From Croceivirga radicis (GTDB taxonomy: Bacteria; Bacteroidota; Bacteroidia; Flavobacteriales; Flavobacteriaceae): a stretch of DNA of 64,000 nucleotides. The notes below the pieces were generated by a model, which had not been told where the DNA came from, did no database searches, and saw only the letters and a list, made by a program, of their open reading frames with translations. Positions within the stretch are counted from its first letter, which is position 1; every line of letters begins with the position of its first letter. The translations under genes and the position numbers were made by a program. Shown one piece after another: positions 55,813 through 64,000 of the stretch. The stretch covers positions 496,001-560,000 of the forward strand of contig NZ_MTBC01000001.1 of assembly GCF_002072105.2 (NCBI RefSeq). The letters run 5' to 3'.

Positions 55813-56955
55813 TTAAAAACCAAAGTCTGCCTTAAGTGCATCTATTTTTTCTAGGGCCATGTCCTTGGTAAGAAAATCAATTTCGTTCATTAAAAAAGAT
55901 TTCTCAAAAGCTTTCATGGCTTTTTTAGGTTCACCTTCCAATTCTAAGGCTTCTCCTTCTAGGTAAAAACCAAGCATAGTTTCTGGATATTGTGCCTTGC
56001 AGATTTTTGAAAGCGCATCTAGCGATTCAAAATCTTCTTTTTTTAGTGATGCGGCATAAATGGCCATAATGTCATTTAATTCAATATCACTTTTGTAGCC
56101 CAAGAACTTCTCTATCATTTCGTATTTGTTGGTCAAATACTGCATTGGAGAATCTTCGGATTTTAAAATTTGCTCTTTGTACTCTTTTGGGGTTATAGGG
56201 CGAAACATTTTAAAAGTATTATCAAACACTTTGCTAAGTCCGTACGCTGCAATAGAAGTATGGTCTGGTTCTTCGTACTCATCAAAAGAAAAATGTAGGC
56301 TTTCTTTTTCTATGCTGCTTACCGCATTTTTAAGTTGTAATACGCGATTTCTATCTTCTGTTTTGTCTTTTTCTATGATAAGGCTATAGAAAAGCTCTTG
56401 GTCTAAGTCTGACAATCTTGCTGGAATTCTACTTTCCATTTCTGGAGCCAAAACAGGCGATATTAAAATGTATGCATTAAATAGTGAGCGATCTTTAAAT
56501 AAGAAGTAGTTACCAAAATTCGCCGTAATATCATACCCCATGAACATTTTAAAAGGAGCAACGTTGTATTGGGTTTCTAGATAAGGTATCAATTCTGTTC
56601 CTAAAAATTCGTAGAATAATTTTCCTTTTTCAGTAGGCAATCCCGTGCTTTGTTCAAAATCACAATCTTCCCACCGTATATCATTTTCTAATTGATGAAC
56701 ACCAACCACAATACTTTGTGGCATTCGATGAAATTTGCTGTAGAATTTGGTGTACGCTACAGCCAAATCAAATAAGTGGTCAGCATCTAAAACAACAATC
56801 AAGGGGTATTTTTTATCCTCAGAATAATCTTCTGGAAAGTAATAGGATACATCTCTTCTTTCTTGAAGTTTAAAGGATTCAAATATTTCTTTTTTCACCT
56901 GAGCGTTCAAGGCTAAGGTGCACAATAAGAAAAAGGTAAATAAAGATTTGGACAT
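55813..56955 (-). CDS. Exported esterase-like alpha/beta hydrolase with TPR-like tail
   Basis: 380 residues with a signal peptide (LFTFFLLCTLALNAQ). The N-terminal part is the esterase-D/IroE-type alpha/beta hydrolase: RRDVSYYFPEDYSEDKKYPL, IVVLDADHLFDLAVAYTKFY, SIVVGVHQLENDIRWEDCDF. The usual GxSxG elbow reads FMGYDITANFGNYFLF, so the nucleophile Ser is replaced by Asp at the elbow, which makes hydrolase activity doubtful. The last 100 residues look like TPR helices (LEGEPKKAMKAFEKSFLMNE). It is downstream of the flippase-like gene by 29 bp. Confidence 0.82.
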   Translation of the reverse strand: MSKSLFTFFLLCTLALNAQVKKEIFESFKLQERRDVSYYFPEDYSEDKKYPLIVVLDADHLFDLAVAYTKFYSKFHRMPQSIVVGVHQLENDIRWEDCDFEQSTGLPTEKGKLFYEFLGTELIPYLETQYNVAPFKMFMGYDITANFGNYFLFKDRSLFNAYILISPVLAPEMESRIPARLSDLDQELFYSLIIEKDKTEDRNRVLQLKNAVSSIEKESLHFSFDEYEEPDHTSIAAYGLSKVFDNTFKMFRPITPKEYKEQILKSEDSPMQYLTNKYEMIEKFLGYKSDIELNDIMAIYAASLKKEDFESLDALSKICKAQYPETMLGFYLEGEALELEGEPKKAMKAFEKSFLMNEIDFLTKDMALEKIDALKADFGF

Positions 56956-56984
56956 GGTAAACGGTTATAGGTAGTCTATCAAGA

Positions 56985-57950
56985 CTATTTACTTCTGTTC
57001 CATAACGGTAATACCATAAAAGATATTGCGCCCAAAACAACAACCATAACGGTTTGGGCAATCCACATAATCCAACCAAAAGTGTCTCCGCCCGTTTTGG
57101 CAATGCCAAAAAGGCTCAAGGCGCTGCTTACAGCAATAGGGTATAGGCCTAGCCCGCCATTAGTGGCAGACATGGCAAATGCACCGGCAACAAACGCTAC
57201 CAATAATTGTGAAAGGCTTAAAGCAGCCGTTTCTGGAATGGTATATTTAATAGCCCAAAACATGGCTACATAGCACCCCCAAATTAGGATTGTATGAAAA
57301 ATAAAACCAAACTTATTTTTCATTTTGAGTATGCTGGCAACACCATCTAAAAGGCCGTCTAAGAAACCCTTTATCTTAAGGACGAAGTTGGACTTTGATT
57401 TTTTTAATATTCGTTTTCCTATCAATAGACCTACTACACCAACTAAAAGGGCAATGCCACCAGCCACCAACCCAATACCCTTTTCTTCTAAATAGTCCCA
57501 AATAATATCGGTCTGTAACATTAACGCCGTAAAAATGATGAGTAAAAGCATTATTAAATCAACAATGCGTTCGGTCACAATGGTACCAAAGCCTTTCTCA
57601 AAAGGTACATTCTCATAGGTTGAAAGTGCTGTAGCCCTCAATATTTCTCCTGATCGGGGTATACCTAAATTAGCAAAGTAGGATATGAAAACGATTAAGG
57701 AATTGTTTACCAAACTTGGTCTGTAACCCAAGGGGTGTAACAGGTAGTTCCACCGAATAGCTCTAGAAATATGGCTTATAATGCCTAATGCTATAGAAAC
57801 AAATACCCAAGTAAGATTTGCATTGGCAATGCTCTCTACAATTAATTTACGATCGGCCTCTGTTGTGGCATTATAAGAGTACCAAATTAAAAATAGTCCC
57901 AACAAAATTGGGACTATAAGCTTTATTATTTTTTTGGTTCTAGAACTCAA
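56985..57950 (-). CDS. UPF0104/LPG-synthase-type membrane protein (flippase-like)
   Basis: 321 residues with about eight transmembrane helices. It fits the lysylphosphatidylglycerol-synthase TM region/UPF0104 family: WVFVSIALGIISHISRAIRW, GIPRSGEILRATALSTYENV, FGTIVTERIVDLIMLL and the glycine-rich FAMSATNGGLGLYPIAVSSA. Some relatives move lipids across the membrane; here no catalytic domain is attached, so only a flippase-like role is suggested. It follows panD directly (stop and start adjacent), in the panC, panD, UPF0104 operon. Confidence 0.88.
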   Translation of the reverse strand: MSSRTKKIIKLIVPILLGLFLIWYSYNATTEADRKLIVESIANANLTWVFVSIALGIISHISRAIRWNYLLHPLGYRPSLVNNSLIVFISYFANLGIPRSGEILRATALSTYENVPFEKGFGTIVTERIVDLIMLLLIIFTALMLQTDIIWDYLEEKGIGLVAGGIALLVGVVGLLIGKRILKKSKSNFVLKIKGFLDGLLDGVASILKMKNKFGFIFHTILIWGCYVAMFWAIKYTIPETAALSLSQLLVAFVAGAFAMSATNGGLGLYPIAVSSALSLFGIAKTGGDTFGWIMWIAQTVMVVVLGAISFMVLPLWNRSK

Positions 57951-58301
57951 TTATTGTAAAAGATTGTTCTCTTCGTTAGGAAATACCAGTGAGGGATTAA
58001 ACTCTTTGGCTTCCTCTATTGGCATCCAAGAGTAGGTTATAAGAATAAGGATATCTCCTTTGGCAACTTTTCTGGCTGCTGCCCCGTTTAGGGTTATTTC
58101 CCCTGACCCCCTAGGTCCTGGTATGGCATAGGTTTCTAGGCGTTCGCCATTGTTGTTGTTTACTATTTGGACTTTCTCTCCGCGTACAATGTTTGCGGCG
58201 TCCATTAAATCTTCATCTATGGTAATGCTGCCTATATAATTAAGGTCTGCGCCTGTAACTTTAACCCTATGTATCTTAGACTTTACTACTTCTACCTGCA
58301 T
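57951..58301 (-). CDS. panD: Aspartate 1-decarboxylase
   Basis: Makes beta-alanine from aspartate for pantothenate (vitamin B5 and CoA). Proenzyme of 116 residues that self-cleaves at Gly24-Ser25 in [17 protein letters not shown] to form the pyruvoyl cofactor. Other conserved parts are [20 protein letters not shown] and [20 protein letters not shown]. It sits between panC (11-bp gap) and the UPF0104 gene. Both steps of the beta-alanine branch are thus in one operon. Confidence 0.97.
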   Translation of the reverse strand: MQVEVVKSKIHRVKVTGADLNYIGSITIDEDLMDAANIVRGEKVQIVNNNNGERLETYAIPGPRGSGEITLNGAAARKVAKGDILILITYSWMPIEEAKEFNPSLVFPNEENNLLQ

Positions 58302-58312
58302 TGTTACTATTC

Positions 58313-59161
58313 TTAATTTAACGGCATGTTATCTATTAATCTAACGCCATCTGCATAAACGGCTATGAATGCCCTATATTTTAAATCTGATTGAACTTTT
58401 TTGGCTGGGGTTAAAGTGCTTTCGTCCGTAATTTCAAAATATTCCATTTCAAAAATTGTATTCTGCGCAAAAGCATGTTGCACCCATTCCTTTATATCTT
58501 GTACATTTTCCGTGCCAAATTTACGTTTGGCAGTCTGCAAGGTGTTGAAAATGAAACCAGCAGCTTTTCTAGTCGTTTTGCTAAGCCTTTCATTACGGCT
58601 ACTTCTTGCTAAACCGTTTTCTTCTCTAGAAATAGGGCAAGGCACTATGGTTACGGGTAACTTTTTATTCGCGACTAGCTTTGTAATAATCTGAAGTTGC
58701 TGAAAATCTTTTTCGCCAAAGTATGCCTTGTTTGGGTTTACAGTTGTTAAAAGCAATTCAACAATAGTGGCTACACCATTAAAGTGGCCTGGCCTAAAAG
58801 CACCTTCCATTACTTTTTCTAAGCCATTGAACTCGTACGTTTTTGAGGTTATTTGTCCGTCATAGATACCCTCTTTGGTAGGGGTAAAAAGAATAATATT
58901 GTTAGAGATAGTCCGTAATAATTCAATATCTTCTTTTAGCGTATTTGGATATTTTTCTAAATCCTCTTTATTATCAAATTGTGTAGGGTTAACAAAAATA
59001 CTTACTACAACTATGTCGTTTTCTGTCAAGGCTTGCTCTACCAAGGATAAATGCCCTTTATGAAGCGCCCCCATAGTGGGTACAAAGCCTACGGCCAAAT
59101 TGTCTGTTTGTTGTTTTTCAAGAACGCTTTTAAGTTCTTCTTTATCTTGAATTACCTGCAT
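58313..59161 (-). CDS. panC: Pantothenate synthetase
   Basis: Joins pantoate and beta-alanine with ATP to form pantothenate. 282 residues, nucleotidyltransferase fold with the HxGH motif in [40 protein letters not shown], the [20 protein letters not shown] block, [15 protein letters not shown] and [16 protein letters not shown]. First gene of the operon panC, panD, UPF0104, esterase-like. Its start is set by a close -7 box, in a divergent promoter with the half-length glycogen synthase gene. Confidence 0.97.
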   Translation of the reverse strand: MQVIQDKEELKSVLEKQQTDNLAVGFVPTMGALHKGHLSLVEQALTENDIVVVSIFVNPTQFDNKEDLEKYPNTLKEDIELLRTISNNIILFTPTKEGIYDGQITSKTYEFNGLEKVMEGAFRPGHFNGVATIVELLLTTVNPNKAYFGEKDFQQLQIITKLVANKKLPVTIVPCPISREENGLARSSRNERLSKTTRKAAGFIFNTLQTAKRKFGTENVQDIKEWVQHAFAQNTIFEMEYFEITDESTLTPAKKVQSDLKYRAFIAVYADGVRLIDNMPLN

Positions 59162-59180
59162 TTTTTGCTTTAAAACCGGC

Positions 59181-59188
59181 CAAAAATA
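59181..59188 (-). promoter_or_regulatory. -7 box of the panC operon
   Basis: Minus strand TATTTTTG, an exact TAnnTTTG, about 20 nt before the panC ATG at 59161. It is back to back with the TACTTTTG box of the opposite strand. Confidence 0.55.
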
Positions 59189-59219
59189 CTATAAATACTA
59201 GTAAGTTGCATAAATTTTG

Positions 59220-59227
59220 TACTTTTG
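59220..59227 (+). promoter_or_regulatory. -7 box of the half-length glycogen synthase gene
   Basis: TACTTTTG followed by CAG, an exact TAnnTTTG. The predicted transcript start is near 59234. This excludes the TTG at 59225 and supports the ATG at 59264. Confidence 0.6.
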
Positions 59228-59263
59228 CAGCTACGTTTTGACAGAAGAACCAAAATAAGATCT

Positions 59264-61959
<2,696 letters not shown>

Positions 61960-62037
61960 TTATACATCGTAACGGGTAACTTGTAGTCAATTATTGTTAT
62001 GTCAACTAAAAGTATAAGAATACTTCCATATTTCCGT

Positions 62038-62045
62038 TACTTTTG
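62038..62045 (+). promoter_or_regulatory. -7 box of glmS
   Basis: TACTTTTG, an exact TAnnTTTG, 41 nt before the ATG at 62087. It predicts a leader of about 35 nt. No glmS ribozyme would fit in so short a leader. Confidence 0.55.
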
Positions 62046-62086
62046 TGTTGAACTACTTACTATTAACATTAATTTGAACTATAAAT

Positions 62087-63934
62087 ATGTGTGGAATTGT
62101 TGGCTACATAGGTCATAGGGATGCTTATCCCATAATTATAAAAGGCTTACAAAGGTTAGAATATAGAGGTTATGATAGTGCCGGTATCGTTTTATTTGAT
62201 GGTAAAGGCACTAAATTGGCTAAGACTAAAGGTAAAGTAGAAGACCTTATTAAAAGGTCCAAAGAATCCATAAGTTTAGAAGGCAAACTAGGTTTGGGGC
62301 ACACTAGATGGGCAACCCATGGTGTTCCTAATGATGTAAATTCGCATCCGCATTATTCTAATTCAGGCGAGTTGTGTATTATACACAACGGCATTATCGA
62401 GAACTATGAATCGATAAAAACAGCGCTTACCAAAAGAGGGTATACCTTTAAATCAGATACAGATACAGAAGTGCTTATCAACTTAATAGAAGAAGTTAAA
62501 AAGCAAGAGGGTGTAAAGCTGGGAAAAGCTGTTCAAATTGCGCTAAATCAAGTGGTAGGCGCCTATGCCATTGCGGTTTTTGATATAAATAAACCAGATG
62601 AGATAGTTGTTGCAAAATTAGGTAGCCCATTGGCCATTGGTATTGGAGAAAACGAATACTTTATAGCATCAGACGCATCTCCTTTTATAGAGTATACCAA
62701 TAATGCTGTTTATCTGGAAGACGAAGAAATGGCAATTATTAGATTGGGTAAAGAAATTAAACTTAGAAAAATAAAGGATGATGCTATTGCGTATCCTAAT
62801 ATTCTTGAGCTTCAGTTAAACTTAGAAGAGATAGAAAAAGGGGGTTACGACCATTTTATGCTCAAGGAGATTTACGAGCAGCCAAGGGCAATCTTAGATA
62901 CGTATAGGGGTAGGTTGCTTGCGGATCAAGGGATTATTAGAATGGCCGGTATTGACCAAAACCTTGAAAGATTTACCAATGCGAACAGAATTATAATTGT
63001 TGCTTGCGGTACATCTTGGCATGCTGGTCTGGTAGCAGAGTATATTTTTGAAGATTTAGCAAGAATACCCGTAGAGGTTGAGTATGCGTCTGAATTTAGA
63101 TATAGAAATCCCGTAATTACCGAGAAAGATGTTTTAATCGCAATTTCACAATCCGGTGAAACTGCAGATACCTTGGCTGCAATTAAAATGGCTAAAGAAA
63201 AAGGCGCTTTTGTGTTCGGGGTATGTAATGTGGTTGGCTCTTCCATTGCTAGAGAAACTCATGCTGGTGCCTATACACATGCTGGCCCTGAAATTGGTGT
63301 GGCTTCAACTAAGGCGTTTACTACGCAAATAACGGTATTAACCCTTATCGCTTTAAAACTAGGAAAAGCAAATGGAGCTTTGTCTGAATCTAAATTTCAT
63401 GAATACCTAACTCAGTTAGAGGGTGTGCCCGCTAAGGTAGAAAAGGCCTTGGAATCCAACGCAATTATTGAGGAAATTGCCGCGGTGTATAAAGATTCTC
63501 CAAACTGTCTCTATTTGGGTAGGGGGTACAATTTTCCAGTGGCTCTTGAAGGTGCTTTAAAGCTAAAAGAGATTAGTTACATACATGCAGAAGGTTATCC
63601 GGCAGCAGAGATGAAACACGGACCAATAGCTTTGATAGATGAGCAAATGCCTGTAGTGGTTATTGCAACCAAACGTGGACATTATGAAAAAGTAGTAAGT
63701 AACATACAAGAAATAAAATCACGGAAGGGAAAGATAATCGCAATAGTTTTTGAAGGCGATACTGTTGTAAAGGGAATTGCAGACCATGTTATAGAAGTTC
63801 CAGAAACAATAGAATCTTTATCTCCGCTATTAACAACTATTCCCTTGCAATTATTATCGTATCATATTGCTTTAATGAGAGGCTGTAATGTAGATCAACC
63901 TAGAAACTTGGCAAAATCTGTTACCGTAGAATAA
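62087..63934 (+). CDS. glmS: Glutamine--fructose-6-phosphate aminotransferase (isomerizing)
   Basis: Makes glucosamine-6-phosphate from fructose-6-phosphate and glutamine, the first step toward peptidoglycan and LPS amino sugars. 615 residues. The N-terminal glutaminase has the nucleophile Cys2 (MCGIVGYIGHRDAYPIIIKG) with RWATHGVPNDVNSHPH. Two SIS domains follow with AISQSGETADTLAAIKMAK and HAEGYPAAEMKHGPIALID, and the end KSVTVE is typical. The short leader shows no ribozyme, so regulation is likely at promoter or enzyme level. Confidence 0.98.
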   Translation: MCGIVGYIGHRDAYPIIIKGLQRLEYRGYDSAGIVLFDGKGTKLAKTKGKVEDLIKRSKESISLEGKLGLGHTRWATHGVPNDVNSHPHYSNSGELCIIHNGIIENYESIKTALTKRGYTFKSDTDTEVLINLIEEVKKQEGVKLGKAVQIALNQVVGAYAIAVFDINKPDEIVVAKLGSPLAIGIGENEYFIASDASPFIEYTNNAVYLEDEEMAIIRLGKEIKLRKIKDDAIAYPNILELQLNLEEIEKGGYDHFMLKEIYEQPRAILDTYRGRLLADQGIIRMAGIDQNLERFTNANRIIIVACGTSWHAGLVAEYIFEDLARIPVEVEYASEFRYRNPVITEKDVLIAISQSGETADTLAAIKMAKEKGAFVFGVCNVVGSSIARETHAGAYTHAGPEIGVASTKAFTTQITVLTLIALKLGKANGALSESKFHEYLTQLEGVPAKVEKALESNAIIEEIAAVYKDSPNCLYLGRGYNFPVALEGALKLKEISYIHAEGYPAAEMKHGPIALIDEQMPVVVIATKRGHYEKVVSNIQEIKSRKGKIIAIVFEGDTVVKGIADHVIEVPETIESLSPLLTTIPLQLLSYHIALMRGCNVDQPRNLAKSVTVE

Positions 63935-63957
63935 TTTTATAAAAGTAAATAAGTCTT

Positions 63958-63979
63958 AAACCGTCCAATTGGACGGTTT
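63958..63979 (+). terminator. Terminator after glmS
   Basis: Perfect 9-bp stem AAACCGTCC / GGACGGTTT with loop AATT, followed by a T run, 24 bp after the stop. Confidence 0.9.
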
Positions 63980-64000
63980 TTTTATGAATTATCTATTAAT

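Noticed and set aside
59225-59263. A 13-residue extension of the half-length glycogen synthase
   Set aside because: The TTG at 59225 lies within the -7 promoter box, so it would not be on the transcript.
62046-62086. A glmS ribozyme leader
   Set aside because: Only about 35 nt of leader lie between the predicted transcript start and the ATG, far too short for the ribozyme.

Overview
The window looks like a chromosome segment of a marine-type flavobacterium (Bacteroidota, family Flavobacteriaceae). The evidence is the low GC content, several TonB-dependent receptors, many SpII lipoproteins, lineage-typical families (DUF4270, DUF5689, DUF3108, DUF4382, truncated glycogen synthase), AT-rich leaders without Shine-Dalgarno sequences, and repeated TAnnTTTG -7 promoter boxes. 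A genus such as Maribacter, Zobellia or Arenibacter is plausible, but that is inference. No rRNA, tRNA, CRISPR array, transposase or phage gene was seen.

Layout. 1-2314: C-terminally cut TonB-dependent receptor (Oar-like). 2470-7144: minus-strand run with DUF3108 protein, tryptophan 2,3-dioxygenase, M23 peptidase-like lipoprotein and pgi. 7442-11480: patatin-type outer-membrane phospholipase and uvrC. 11898-17564: 5-formyl-THF cyclo-ligase (+) facing ileS, a degenerate DksA-like protein, a secreted beta-rich protein and lspA (-). 17680-22422: DUF4382 lipoprotein, an LEA-like lipoprotein, a heme-receptor-like TonB receptor and recO.

22612-26136 is the accessory part. Six AT-rich plus-strand genes are inserted between minus-strand recO and gdhA, separated by structured spacers with recurring, partly inverted motifs. 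The layout resembles an integron-like gene-cassette array with no integrase in view, and is the most interesting region.

26246-43961 is mostly core metabolism and housekeeping: gdhA, a trans-sulfuration PLP enzyme, DinB, ArsC/Spx-like protein, DMT exporter, thioesterase, nitronate monooxygenase, a CNMP/thioredoxin-reductase-like hybrid, YheT-like hydrolase, DUF5689 lipoprotein, ankyrin, Nudix, nitrilase-family amidase, Ig-like lipoprotein, ComF and glyS. 44157-52504 is oxidative and periplasmic: katG, a GMC oxidoreductase with a gluconate-dehydrogenase subunit-3-like partner, a vanadium haloperoxidase/PAP2 lipoprotein and a TonB receptor. 52543-63934: exonuclease III, aldo/keto reductase, radA, an esterase-like protein, a flippase-like membrane protein, panD-panC, and divergently a half-length glycogen synthase, a DUF4270 lipoprotein with calcium-type repeats, and glmS. 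Several strong hairpin terminators separate the units. Promoter boxes settle a number of start codons.
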